DNA of 49,377 bases from Rhodococcus yananensis. GTDB lineage: Bacteria; Actinomycetota; Actinomycetes; Mycobacteriales; Mycobacteriaceae. Position numbers and translations under genes: made by a program. This document shows positions 7,337 to 17,203 of this stretch, one piece after another. How positions within the stretch are numbered: the stretch's first letter is position 1; each line of letters opens with the position of its first letter. The notes under the pieces are model-generated. The model was not told where the DNA came from and did not search any database. It saw nothing but the letters and a program-made list of their open reading frames with translations. The DNA lies in the NCBI RefSeq assembly GCF_020515525.1, contig NZ_JAIYEP010000030.1, positions 1 to 49,377 of the forward strand, read 5' to 3'.

Positions 7337-10033
7337 CTGATCGTGCCCCAGCACCACACGTGCGAGCCCCACCCTGGATTGCAGACCCAACTTCGCGAGG
7401 GCATGCGAGACGTGGGTCTGCACCGTCCGCGGCGAGACCCCGAGCCGCGCCGCGATCTGCGGCCCCGACAGTCCCTTCCCGACCAGCAACGCGACCCTCC
7501 GCTCCGCGTCGGTCAACGACTCCCACCCGACGCCGCCGCCGCGACGCCGCCCGAGGACGCCGAGCGCCACCCCCGACTCGCGGACCCTCCCGGACAGCCT
7601 CTGCGTGACCGTGGACGCACCGACGTGGACCGCGAGATCGTGTGCACGCCGCGCGTAGGCGCGGACCGATTCACGATCGTCCGCCGATGCCGCCGCCACC
7701 GCTGCCTCCTCGAGCGCGGCGAGCTCACCGACACCGTCACCCCGAGCAGCGAAGGCGTCGGCGACGCGGGCGAGCGCGACGGGATCCGACTTGCCCATCG
7801 CCTCCACCAGTTCCACAGCGGGTGACAGCGCGGGGCACCCCGCCGTCGAGATCTCCTGCAGCGCCGTGTGGACGGCCGCGAACAACTCCGTGTCTCCCGC
7901 CTGCATCGCCAACCGGGCCACGTGCGGACCGAATCGCAGCGCCCACACCGAGCGACCACCGTCCACCGCCACCGTCCACGCTCCGGCCGCGTGGTCCACC
8001 GCCGCCCCGAGCCGCCCCTGCGCCGCAGCGAGTTCTGCGTGCGCATACTCCACGTCGGGGAATCCGAACAGCCTCGTGCCCGCAGGGTCGTGACCCGCGA
8101 GCCGTCGGTCCGCCGATTCGAGGTCTCCGCGGTACACCTCTGCCAGCGCGGCGAGGGCGACGGCCATCGACGTCCACCCGGAATCGGTACGCACCGCAAC
8201 GGCAGCCGCATCGTCGCAGGCCGCCACGCATTCGTCCCACCGTCCGAGGAAGAACAACACGGCAGCGGCGACGGAGTGCCGGACGGGCAGCAGCCACATC
8301 TCGACGGGGGTACGACCGTCACGTGCAACCGGAGTACGACGCGCGTGCGCCGCGATCGGGCCGTGTGCGTGCAGTGCCGCCCACATCGCCCACAGCCCCG
8401 CTGCCGCCGACTCCCGTGCGAGCAGCCCCGGCCCACCTGCGGCGCGCTGGCCCCGCTCGAACATCTCGAGACCACCGAGACAGTCACCGCGGAGGACGGC
8501 ATGGATCCCGGGCACGATGGTGTCGAGACCGAAGTCGTTCAGGGGTTCGTCGACGGGCGGTGCCGCAGGAACCCCGGCCGGTACCGGACCCGACCCACCG
8601 ACGAGGACGAGCCAGTGGCGGTACCGCTCGAGCCAGGACCGAGTGTCCGGTGGCAGCGGAATCGCAAGGAGCCCTTGGATCGACGTGTCTGCGCGTGCGA
8701 TGTCGGCGGTCAGTGTCGCCGCAGCGAGCTGCACGGTGAACGCGACCGCCCGGCGGGCCGTGTCCTCCGCACCCCCGTCGGACGGCCCCGTGCCCGCGAG
8801 TACACGGTCGGTGAGGTCGGCCGCGTCCGCGAACCTGCCCGATTCGGCGAGGACCACCGCGCGCGCGAGGGTGCTGTCCTCCGCGGCGATGGCGGCGAGC
8901 TCATCGGCGTCGAACACCCCGAATGCCTGCATCGAGCTGGGTTGGCGACTACGCACGAACTCACCGGATTCGACGGAACGTTCCCGGTGTGTCTCGATCC
9001 GCCCGAGGTCGGCGCCCCCGCGCGACAGGGCATCGGCGACGGCACTGTGCAGCAACCTGCGCAGGCCCGGTGGCACGTCACGGTAGGCGACCTCCCGGTA
9101 CACGGGGGTCACCAGATCGATGTGGTCATCGTCGAGCCAACGCACCACTCCGGCGTCGACGGCGGAGGCGATCACGGGTGGGCACTGCGCCGGGGCGCGG
9201 CCACCGATGTCGGCGAGCTCGCCGACGGTGACGGGCCCGTCCGCGACCGCCAGGACCTGCACGAGATCACGGACGCGAGGGGGCAGTCCGCGCAGGTACG
9301 CCCGGACGCTGCTCTCGACTTCGCCGACGAGTTCGGTGTCGTCGCCACACAGTTCGGCCGTGCCGCCGGCGGGGTCGATCGCGACGAGCGAGTCCCGGAC
9401 CAGCGCGTCGAGCAACTGCGTCACGTGCAGTGGATTACCGCCCGCGCGGCCGAGCAGCCTGCGCAGGTCCGGGCTGGGAGCGGCGTCGAGTCTGCGCCTG
9501 ATCAGTTCGGTGACGTCGTCATCGGAGACCGGGGAGAGCACGACCGTGCGCACGTGGGGCTGCGCAGCGAACATCGTCAGGGCGGCGCGCTCCGGCATCG
9601 GCCGATACGACAGGACGACCGCGACGGGGAATCCGTCCGACTCGACGCTGATCCGGTGCAGGAGGGAGAGCGACTCCCCGTCCGCCAGGTGCGCATCGTC
9701 CACCGCGAGGACGAGGGGGCCCGCCGAGCACAGTTCGTCGAGGTCCTCGACCGCCCGCTCCAGCACCGTGCGGTCCTGCGCAGAGTTGTGGTCGCGACGG
9801 AGGAGTCGTCCCGCGATCGCGTACGGCCGGTCGCAGTCCAGTTCGTTGGCGATGGCCGACTGGATGCGCACGTCGGGGAGCCCGCGCGTCACCGCACCGA
9901 GCAGAGTGCTCTTGCCCAGCCCCACGGCACCGACGAGGGCGAGGGCACCGCGCTCGGTGCCCAGGACGTGCCGCCGGACGTCATCGGTGAGCGACGCCAC
10001 CAGATCCGCACGAAGCACGTGATCGTCGCCCAT
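7328..10033 (-). CDS. LuxR-type regulator with N-terminal AAA/NACHT-like ATPase (LAL family)
   Basis: This is a 901-residue protein. ATG 10033 is used as the start, and an in-frame GTG two codons earlier is equally possible because no ribosome-binding site is visible. The N-terminal P-loop GAVGLGKST (35-43) and Walker B LVLAVDDAH (Asp112, Asp113) belong to the large ATP-binding regulator class. A long helical, TPR-like middle follows. The C-terminal LuxR helix-turn-helix (LTDAERRVALLVGKGLSGPQ through VSPRTVQTHVSHALAKLGL) binds DNA. LAL regulators activate pathways in response to small inducers, but the inducer here is unknown. The gene is divergent from the two small secreted proteins at 10211 and 10631, which makes those plausible targets. 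Confidence 0.88.
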   Translation of the reverse strand: MGDDHVLRADLVASLTDDVRRHVLGTERGALALVGAVGLGKSTLLGAVTRGLPDVRIQSAIANELDCDRPYAIAGRLLRRDHNSAQDRTVLERAVEDLDELCSAGPLVLAVDDAHLADGESLSLLHRISVESDGFPVAVVLSYRPMPERAALTMFAAQPHVRTVVLSPVSDDDVTELIRRRLDAAPSPDLRRLLGRAGGNPLHVTQLLDALVRDSLVAIDPAGGTAELCGDDTELVGEVESSVRAYLRGLPPRVRDLVQVLAVADGPVTVGELADIGGRAPAQCPPVIASAVDAGVVRWLDDDHIDLVTPVYREVAYRDVPPGLRRLLHSAVADALSRGGADLGRIETHRERSVESGEFVRSRQPSSMQAFGVFDADELAAIAAEDSTLARAVVLAESGRFADAADLTDRVLAGTGPSDGGAEDTARRAVAFTVQLAAATLTADIARADTSIQGLLAIPLPPDTRSWLERYRHWLVLVGGSGPVPAGVPAAPPVDEPLNDFGLDTIVPGIHAVLRGDCLGGLEMFERGQRAAGGPGLLARESAAAGLWAMWAALHAHGPIAAHARRTPVARDGRTPVEMWLLPVRHSVAAAVLFFLGRWDECVAACDDAAAVAVRTDSGWTSMAVALAALAEVYRGDLESADRRLAGHDPAGTRLFGFPDVEYAHAELAAAQGRLGAAVDHAAGAWTVAVDGGRSVWALRFGPHVARLAMQAGDTELFAAVHTALQEISTAGCPALSPAVELVEAMGKSDPVALARVADAFAARGDGVGELAALEEAAVAAASADDRESVRAYARRAHDLAVHVGASTVTQRLSGRVRESGVALGVLGRRRGGGVGWESLTDAERRVALLVGKGLSGPQIAARLGVSPRTVQTHVSHALAKLGLQSRVGLARVVLGHDQGR

Positions 10034-10210
10034 GGACACAGACTAGGTCGGGTTCCGGGCCCATCGAGTCCGATACGCCGGATCCGTCTACGTCGTTCGA
10101 CGGATGTCTCGGCGACGTTTCGGCGCGACGATGGGAGCGTCCAGCCGTGGATTCCGACCGGATCGGCTCCGGAACCGGGGCGACGGCATCACAGCGACAA
10201 GGACCTCGCA

Positions 10211-10618
10211 ATGGCGAATCTCAGAAGTATCCTCGGGGGCGCCGCGGTGACCGCCGCCGTCGTCCCCCTCGTTCTGGCCGGCACCGGTATCGCCGGTGCG
10301 ATGGGTGGTGCCATGCCCTCCGCCGTGTACTTCACCACCACATCGGATTCCGTCGTCGCGCACATCGACGCCGGAAACGGCATCACGAACTGCGCACTGT
10401 ACGTGATGGGCGACACCCCGGACGCGACCGGGAACTCCGAGTTCACGAGTGACACCGTCATCACGGTGCGGATGTCCCCGGGCAGCTACGACGCCACCTT
10501 GAACTGTCTGCTCCCGGAGACCGGCGACGAGTGGCACGTCGCGAGGCACGAGCGTGTGAATGTGCCGCCCAGCCTGATCGATCAACTGATCGATCTCCTC
10601 GAGACCGGTTCGAGCTGA
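10211..10618 (+). CDS. Small secreted protein of unknown function (paralogue 1)
   Basis: The 135-residue product starts at ATG 10211 with an AAGGA upstream. It has a Sec-type signal peptide: a short basic start, then a hydrophobic run GGAAVTAAVVPLVLAGTGIA, with cleavage likely near AGA-MGG. The mature part of about 105 residues has two cysteines (TNCALYV and NCLLPE), which could form a disulphide. I recognise no family. It shares its layout with the next gene: AGAMGG after the signal, D(S/T)xTxHxD-like segments, W/xxTVxxPG(S/R)Y.AT, and a C-terminal VN.PP...ID stretch. The two are therefore tandem duplicates, separated by 12 bp. Confidence 0.75.
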   Translation: MANLRSILGGAAVTAAVVPLVLAGTGIAGAMGGAMPSAVYFTTTSDSVVAHIDAGNGITNCALYVMGDTPDATGNSEFTSDTVITVRMSPGSYDATLNCLLPETGDEWHVARHERVNVPPSLIDQLIDLLETGSS

Positions 10619-10630
10619 GAGGACGTCGCC

Positions 10631-11041
10631 ATGACGGATGACGGACGGAGGATCGGGTACGCCGCGACGGCGGTGGCCGCGGCGATTCCGTTGCTGCTGG
10701 CGGGTGCCGGCGCCGCCGGTGCGATGGGTGGGAACGATCCCGCGTGGGCGCATTTCGTGTCGGATTCGAATTCGATCACGGCTCACGTGGATCAGTCTCA
10801 GGGGATGACCGACTGCAGAGTAGCGGCGCAGGGTGCTGCGTCCTCGGACATCCATGAGACGGACTGGACGAGCGACGAATGGATCACGGTGTGGGTGCCG
10901 CCCGGCCGCTACACCGCGACGCTGTTGTGCCGTTCGGACATGAGCGGTCCGGACGGGTGGATCGTCCGCCAGGAACCGGTGAATGCGCCTCCGACGTATC
11001 CGGAGGGGGTGATCGACTTCATCGAGACGAACACGAACTGA
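10631..11041 (+). CDS. Small secreted protein of unknown function (paralogue 2)
   Basis: The 136-residue product starts at ATG 10631, 12 bp after the previous stop. The signal peptide runs through IPLLLAGAGAAGA and is followed by the same MGG. The two cysteines are at the same places as in the upstream paralogue (TDCRVAA and LLCRSD), and the C-terminal NAPPTYPEGVIDFIE parallels NVPPSLIDQLIDLLE. By eye identity is modest, about one third, so the duplication is old. The two probably form one operon and may make related or partnering exported proteins. Confidence 0.75.
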   Translation: MTDDGRRIGYAATAVAAAIPLLLAGAGAAGAMGGNDPAWAHFVSDSNSITAHVDQSQGMTDCRVAAQGAASSDIHETDWTSDEWITVWVPPGRYTATLLCRSDMSGPDGWIVRQEPVNAPPTYPEGVIDFIETNTN

Positions 11042-11116
11042 CATGCGCGTGAGGGGTGACCGGCACCGTCCGCACGACGAAGGGACATCGGGCGGAGCCG
11101 GCGCCGCGCATCGACT

Positions 11117-11158
11117 CCCCGGTTCTCGTCGACCCCGGTTCTCGTCGACCCCCGGTTC
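11117..11158. repeat. 16-bp tandem repeat in convergent intergenic region
   Basis: The unit CCCCGGTTCTCGTCGA occurs twice in direct succession (11117-11132, 11133-11148), followed by a partial third copy. It lies at the 3' end of the HhH-GPD gene and reaches its stop codon. It looks like local slippage. Confidence 0.7.
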
Positions 11159-11756
11159 ACTCGGCAGCGCTCCCCTTCGCAGGGGCCTTCTTCGCGGCGG
11201 CCTTCATCGACTTCTTGAATTCGCGGACCTCGTGGAGGGATCGGTCGTCGACGACATCGGCGATCGACCGGCGGGCACCGTCGATCCCGTAGTCTCCGGC
11301 GGCCTCCCGCCAGCCGGCGGGTTGCACGCCCATCTGTTTGCCGAGGAGCGCCAGGAAGATCCGTGCCTTCTGGTCGCCGAAGCCCGGAAGCTTCTTCAGC
11401 CGCGCCAGGACCTGCCTGCCGTCCGGGTCGCCGGACGTCCACAGTGCCGCGGTGTCACCGTCGTAGTCGTCGACGAGCGTGATGCACAACGCCTGGATCC
11501 GTGCCGCCATCGACTTGGGGAAGCGATGGACGGCCGGCGGCCGTGCACACAACGCCACGAATTCGTCGGGGTCGGCGGCGGCGATCCGGTGCGCGTCCAC
11601 CTCACCGAAGCGGTCGGCGATCTTCTTCGGGCCGGCGAACGCCGTCTCCATGGGCACCTGCTGATCCAGCAGCATCCCGATGAGCAGCGCGAGCGGATTC
11701 TCTGCGAGCAGAGCGTCGGCGCCGGGGTCCCCGACCAGGTTCAGCGTCGTTGCCAT
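11157..11756 (-). CDS. HhH-GPD-type base excision repair protein
   Basis: The product has 199 residues from ATG 11756. The fold matches the HhH-GPD glycosylase superfamily: PLALLIGMLLDQQVPMETAF at the N-terminus and a helix-hairpin-helix LKKLPGFGDQKARIF at about 120-135. The C-terminus is Lys/Ala-rich (KSMKAAAKKAPAKGS), probably a DNA-binding tail. No four-cysteine Fe-S motif like that of EndoIII or MutY is present. Such actinobacterial proteins are annotated as base-excision DNA repair proteins, but the base recognised is not known. It is convergent with the secreted paralogues. Confidence 0.82.
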   Translation of the reverse strand: MATTLNLVGDPGADALLAENPLALLIGMLLDQQVPMETAFAGPKKIADRFGEVDAHRIAAADPDEFVALCARPPAVHRFPKSMAARIQALCITLVDDYDGDTAALWTSGDPDGRQVLARLKKLPGFGDQKARIFLALLGKQMGVQPAGWREAAGDYGIDGARRSIADVVDDRSLHEVREFKKSMKAAAKKAPAKGSAAE

Positions 11757-11777
11757 GCGCCGATCATCCCCCGCGCG

Positions 11778-13205
11778 TCACTGCCGCCGCCAGAGTACGG
11801 CGACGACGACCGTGGTCGCGGTCAACGCGAGGGTGACGCTGAGTGCGTGTACCCAGTGCGGGAACAGTGTCGGCTCGGACACGCCGGGTACCGCGGCGAG
11901 AGCCGCGAACAACGCGACCACCGCGATGGCGGCGGCCGCCGCGGACCACCCACGGGTCAGCCGCGAATGCCGTTGGCCGCGCAGCTCCGCGCTGCGCGCC
12001 GTGGCGTGTTCGATCACCTCGACCGCGCCGGCGATCTCGTCGTCGAGTGCCGCCATGTCGTCGGCCACCCTGCGCACCAGCACCGACCGCAGCTGGGTCG
12101 GTTGCGTCCACGAGTGGAACCGATCGTCGTGGATCGATTCCTTGCGCAACAGCGACCGTTCCATCTTGCGGGCCTGTACGGCGGCGACGTCGTCGAGCGC
12201 TTCGGCCAGGCGGTCGCCGGTGAGGAGTTCGTGGTCGCGTAGGTGGTCCAGTACCCGCCAGAAGTCGCTCGAGCAGCTCGCTCGCATCGCCACCCACGGC
12301 AACAGCCCGAAGATCATCTCTCCGATTCCACCCGTGTAGTGACTGTCCACCGAGGCCGCTTCGAGGTCGAACAGCACGGCTCCGGAATCCTCCCGCACCG
12401 CGAGCGCGGCGCCCGGCCGGGCGGGGACGTCGACGAGCCGGACACGATCCCAACCCCAGACGACACCCCAGGCGTGCGCCGCTGCCCGCGCGAGCGGACC
12501 GGTGGCGGTGGCGTCGACGAGATCGCGCACGCGATCTCCACCGCTGGAGACGACCTCGACGACGAGACCCTCGACCACTTCGCGGTCGCCGACACCGCGG
12601 TGGCGGTGCACGACGAGCTCGCGCAGCGACCGGTAGGTGGTCGGTGCGGGCATCATCCGGTTGATCCCCGGGAACAGGTCTTCGAGCGAGGACACCGCCG
12701 AGAGTCCGAACGGCGAGAGGAAACCGTCGACCGCGGGGCCGAATCCGTCGCCGTCGCGGTCCTGCAACGGGTCGGTGCGCCGGCCGATCAACCGGGAGGA
12801 GCCGTCCCTGAGCGCCTCGAACGCGAGGACCGCACCGTATCCGGGGATCTCCCACAGCGACACGCAGGTCGCGGGCGGTCCGACGAACGGACGTACCGGT
12901 GTGGCGCCCGCGCGCAACGCCTGCGTCGACACGCCGAACGACACCGCGGGACGGTCGGAGTCGGCGATGTACCGGTACGCGAGCATTTCCGGTGGGCGGA
13001 TGCCGTGCCCGGTGGGGCGTCGCGCCTCGATGTGCGCGGGAAGGAACGGATCGAGCATCCCCACCGCAGAGGCGGGTGGATTCCCCACCGCGGAGGCGTC
13101 GATGTCGAGCGCCAGGAGGAACACTTCGAGAACGCCGTGACAGCCCGTGACGGACGCGACGGCGGCTTCACCGGCGCCCGGTTTCACGAGAGCGCGGTCT
13201 TCCAT
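11778..13205 (-). CDS. Conserved membrane protein, C-terminal two-helix anchor, function unknown
   Basis: ATG 13205 is used, giving about 475 residues. In-frame GTG codons at 13208 and 13214 also follow a GGAAG and are possible starts. The first 340 residues look soluble. A long charged helical stretch follows (RVADDMAALDDEIAGAVEVIEHATARSAELRG), then two hydrophobic helices (AAAAAIAVVALFAALAAV and LSVTLALTATTVVVAVLW) at the extreme C-terminus. This layout, a cytoplasmic domain then a coiled coil then two terminal TM helices, resembles CorA-type channels, but no GMN motif is present, so I do not assign transport. It is followed closely by the HhH-GPD gene on the same strand. Confidence 0.7.
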   Translation of the reverse strand: MEDRALVKPGAGEAAVASVTGCHGVLEVFLLALDIDASAVGNPPASAVGMLDPFLPAHIEARRPTGHGIRPPEMLAYRYIADSDRPAVSFGVSTQALRAGATPVRPFVGPPATCVSLWEIPGYGAVLAFEALRDGSSRLIGRRTDPLQDRDGDGFGPAVDGFLSPFGLSAVSSLEDLFPGINRMMPAPTTYRSLRELVVHRHRGVGDREVVEGLVVEVVSSGGDRVRDLVDATATGPLARAAAHAWGVVWGWDRVRLVDVPARPGAALAVREDSGAVLFDLEAASVDSHYTGGIGEMIFGLLPWVAMRASCSSDFWRVLDHLRDHELLTGDRLAEALDDVAAVQARKMERSLLRKESIHDDRFHSWTQPTQLRSVLVRRVADDMAALDDEIAGAVEVIEHATARSAELRGQRHSRLTRGWSAAAAAIAVVALFAALAAVPGVSEPTLFPHWVHALSVTLALTATTVVVAVLWRRQ

Positions 13206-13273
13206 CACACTCACCACTTCCGAACCCGCCGCGAGGTGTCGCGGCGACCCTGGTCCGGCAGTATGGCACGTCC

Positions 13274-13371
13274 TGTGGAAAAAGCCCACTTTCGCTGTTC
13301 GCCGAGGTCAGCGGGACCGCGGGGGAAGTTGTCCACGCTCGGTCCACCGGTTTTCCACAGTGTTGTCCACA
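13274..13371. other. Cluster of DnaA-box-like 9-mers
   Basis: In the 278-bp gap between the membrane protein and the aminotransferase there are TTGTCCACA (13363-13371), TTTTCCACA (13351-13359), TTGTCCACG (13329-13337) and, inverted, TGTGGAAAA (13274-13282). A weaker CGGTCCACC lies at 13340-13348. TTGTCCACA is the actinobacterial DnaA consensus form. There is no dnaA, dnaN or AT-rich unwinding region nearby, so this is not evidently oriC. It could be a DnaA-titration or reactivation site, or a DnaA-regulated promoter. Confidence 0.5.
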
Positions 13372-13412
13372 GGCTGGGCACAAAGCACGTGAACCGGACG
13401 TATCCCCGAAAT

Positions 13413-13466
13413 GCCACCGCCGCCGCACCCGACGGACCGGGGTCCGTGCGGGTGCAGCGGCGGTGC
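13413..13466 (-). terminator. Hairpin terminator downstream of aminotransferase gene
   Basis: A long GC-rich stem (arms around GCACCCGACGGAC and GTCCGTGCGGGTGC, with a bulge, extended by CACCGCCG/CGGCGGTG) lies just after the aminotransferase stop on the minus strand. Confidence 0.55.
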
Positions 13467-13483
13467 CTGCGTCGAGGTGTGGT

Positions 13484-15134
<1,651 letters not shown>

Positions 15135-15137
15135 CAC

Positions 15138-15181
15138 GGAAACGCCCGTGACCGGTACGAATACCGGTCACGGGCGTTTCC
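15138..15181 (+). terminator. Strong hairpin terminator after tRNA-Ser
   Basis: A perfect 20-bp stem with a CGAA tetraloop (15138-15157 with 15162-15181) directly follows the tRNA. The arms contain ACGCCCGTGACCGGT and its complement. A short CCC rather than a T-run follows. The rest of the gap to 15314 shows nothing that I can interpret. Confidence 0.85.
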
Positions 15182-15314
15182 CGTCCCGGGCCGTGCAACG
15201 AGGAGTGCAACAACGGTGCCCGCGGTACGGGCCCGCCACTGCACGATCAGGATCGACATCCCGTTCCGCAGAGAACCTTTCGTCGATCGTCGGCTCGACA
15301 CGATCCGGCGCGCG

Positions 15315-16388
15315 TCATTCGCACGCGACGCCGTCGCGGTCCCCGTCCATGTCCGGCCGGTACCCGGGCTGACCCGCGTGCAGGGGAGCCGCGCCCGCCG
15401 CGCGGGCGGCAGCGCAGTTCCGGTAGTACACCGAGGTGTCGGCGGGCGCGACGGGTGCGGGGGACACCGGTTCCGGCGTCGTCGTCGGCACCGCGGTGGA
15501 CATCCCGGTCGCCGCCGTGCCGCACCCGACCAGGATCCGTTCGATCGCGTCCCGCTCCGCCCGGGTGACCCACAGCCCGTACACGGCCTTCACCTCGACC
15601 TGACGACTCACGTAGGTGCAGCGATAGGACCGATTCGGCGGCAGCCACGTCGCGGCGTCGCCGTCGCTCTTGCGCTGGTTGGTCGGTCCGTCCACCGCCT
15701 GCAGGTTGCGGGGATCGTTCGCGAGATCGGCGAGGGTCTCCGAGTCGAGTTGTTGCGCACCCTTCTGCCACGCATCGGACAGGGCGACGACGTGATCGAT
15801 CTGCACCGCCTCCGACGTGCCCTGCCCGCGGGTGAACGCGATGGTCGTGCCGGTGTACGCGTCGTGGAGGGTGCCCGACGCCACGACGCAGTCGCGGGTA
15901 CCGGGTTTGAACGCGATGTCGACGAGGTCGCGACGGAGGATGTCGTTGCGGGTGTCGCAGCCGTTGTGCCCTCCGTCGACCGACACGTCATCGCTCCACG
16001 CCTGACCGAACAGGTCGCGGTCGTAGCCCGTCCGGGGTGCGCGGCCCTTCACCGGCAGGGTGTCCAGCAGAGCCAACGCCGCGGACGCGGACGAACCGGC
16101 ACCCGCGTCGGCCACCGCGGACCCGGGGACGGTGGTGGTCGGCTCGGGCGTCTGCTCGGCGGTGGCCCGATCGGTCGCCTCCGCCGACGTCTCCTCGGCG
16201 GTCGTCGTCTCGGCGGTCGTCGTCTCCGTCGTCGGGGCACCGGTCGTCGCGACCGTATCGGGGGCGGTCGTCGCGGCCCCACACCCGGCGACGAGCACGA
16301 CGAGAGCGGACGCCACCGCGGACAGGCCCGCGCGGGCCGGGATCCGGGACGACGTGGTCGAGGGAATCACCGGGGCACGCTCCTGCAT
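15315..16388 (-). CDS. Secreted lipoprotein with HNH-type (DUF1524-like) nuclease and excalibur domains
   Basis: ATG 16388 gives 357 residues, and a GTG at 16403 is an alternative start. A lipobox LVAGC (Cys36) follows the hydrophobic N-terminus. Residues about 40-95 are a Thr/Ala/Glu-rich wall-spanning linker (TTETTTAETTTAEETSAE). The core carries the DUF1524/HNH pattern: CDTRNDILRRDL, QIDHVVALSDAW with the likely catalytic His, and NDPRNLQAVDGPTNQRKSDG. The C-terminus is an excalibur calcium-binding domain (YYRNCAAARAAG ... DMDGDRDGVACE). The combination suggests a cell-surface, Ca2+-dependent nuclease for extracellular DNA use or defence. The role is inferred. Confidence 0.85.
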   Translation of the reverse strand: MQERAPVIPSTTSSRIPARAGLSAVASALVVLVAGCGAATTAPDTVATTGAPTTETTTAETTTAEETSAEATDRATAEQTPEPTTTVPGSAVADAGAGSSASAALALLDTLPVKGRAPRTGYDRDLFGQAWSDDVSVDGGHNGCDTRNDILRRDLVDIAFKPGTRDCVVASGTLHDAYTGTTIAFTRGQGTSEAVQIDHVVALSDAWQKGAQQLDSETLADLANDPRNLQAVDGPTNQRKSDGDAATWLPPNRSYRCTYVSRQVEVKAVYGLWVTRAERDAIERILVGCGTAATGMSTAVPTTTPEPVSPAPVAPADTSVYYRNCAAARAAGAAPLHAGQPGYRPDMDGDRDGVACE

Positions 16389-16515
16389 CGGGACGGACGT
16401 TCTCACCGGGTGTGATCGAGCGTCTCGGCTCCGACCGTTACATGCGCCCCGCACACCCACCCGCTCCCGGTACCGGGAACACCCGCCGCCGGTGGCCGGT
16501 CACTATCATCGCCGC

Positions 16516-17175
16516 GTGGTCGGATACGGTAGGCGCCTCCAGATGCTCGCGGTCGCGTTGTCGTCGCTCGCCGGTTTCGTGGACGCACTCGGTTTCATCA
16601 CGCTCGGCGGCATCTTCGTCTCGTTCATGAGTGGGAACTCCACGCGATTGAGCGTCGGTATCGCCGACGGCATGTGGCAGCACGTCGGCATCGTCGCGGG
16701 GGTCCTCGGGCTGTTCGTCGTCGGCGTCGTCCTGGGCGGGATCGTCGCCGAACTCACCGACCACAGCCGGCGCACCCGCAAGACCGCGGTTCTGGCCACC
16801 GTCACCGCACTGTTGCTGATCGGGTCGATCGGCGCCAGCATGGACCTGGCGCCGCTGGCGGTCGTGGCGATGGTCCTCGCGATGGGCGTCGAGAACGCCG
16901 TGTTCCGGCGCCGGGGCGAGGTGAGCATCGCCCTGACCTACATGACCGGCGCGCTCGTGAAGATCGGGCACCGGATCGCGGCAGCCTTCTTCGGTGGTCC
17001 GCGATGGAGTTGGCTGCCCTATCTCGCGCTGTGGTCCGGCCTGATCGCCGGGGCGGTGCTCGGCGCCCTCGCACATCGGGTTCTCGGCCTCGACGCCCTG
17101 TGGATCGCGACGGGTGTGTCCGGCGCGCTCACCGTCGGGGTGCGCTTCCTGCGCTACCGTCCCGGTCGGCGCTGA
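16516..17175 (+). CDS. YoaK/DUF1275 family membrane protein
   Basis: GTG 16516 gives 219 residues. A TATCAT at 16504-16509 so close to the start suggests a leaderless transcript, and ATG 16543 is an alternative. The N-terminal LSSLAGFVDALGFITLGGIFVSFMSGN is the DUF1275 signature (G.(V/A)DA..(L/F)......F.S.MTGN). Six hydrophobic segments are visible, and SIALTYMTGALVKIGHRIA is the second conserved region. Function is unknown, although a transporter is often proposed. Confidence 0.87.
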   Translation: MVGYGRRLQMLAVALSSLAGFVDALGFITLGGIFVSFMSGNSTRLSVGIADGMWQHVGIVAGVLGLFVVGVVLGGIVAELTDHSRRTRKTAVLATVTALLLIGSIGASMDLAPLAVVAMVLAMGVENAVFRRRGEVSIALTYMTGALVKIGHRIAAAFFGGPRWSWLPYLALWSGLIAGAVLGALAHRVLGLDALWIATGVSGALTVGVRFLRYRPGRR

Positions 17176-17203
17176 CCCGGCACGGTCCGACCGGTGGGGC
17201 GTC

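Noticed and set aside
13274-13371. Possible chromosomal origin oriC
   Set aside because: There are several DnaA-like boxes but no dnaA, dnaN, rpmH or AT-rich unwinding tract. It is kept only as a DnaA-box cluster.
15135-15314. Possible phage attachment site next to tRNA-Ser(GGA)
   Set aside because: No integrase or duplicated tRNA 3' end is seen. The repeat present is a terminator hairpin.
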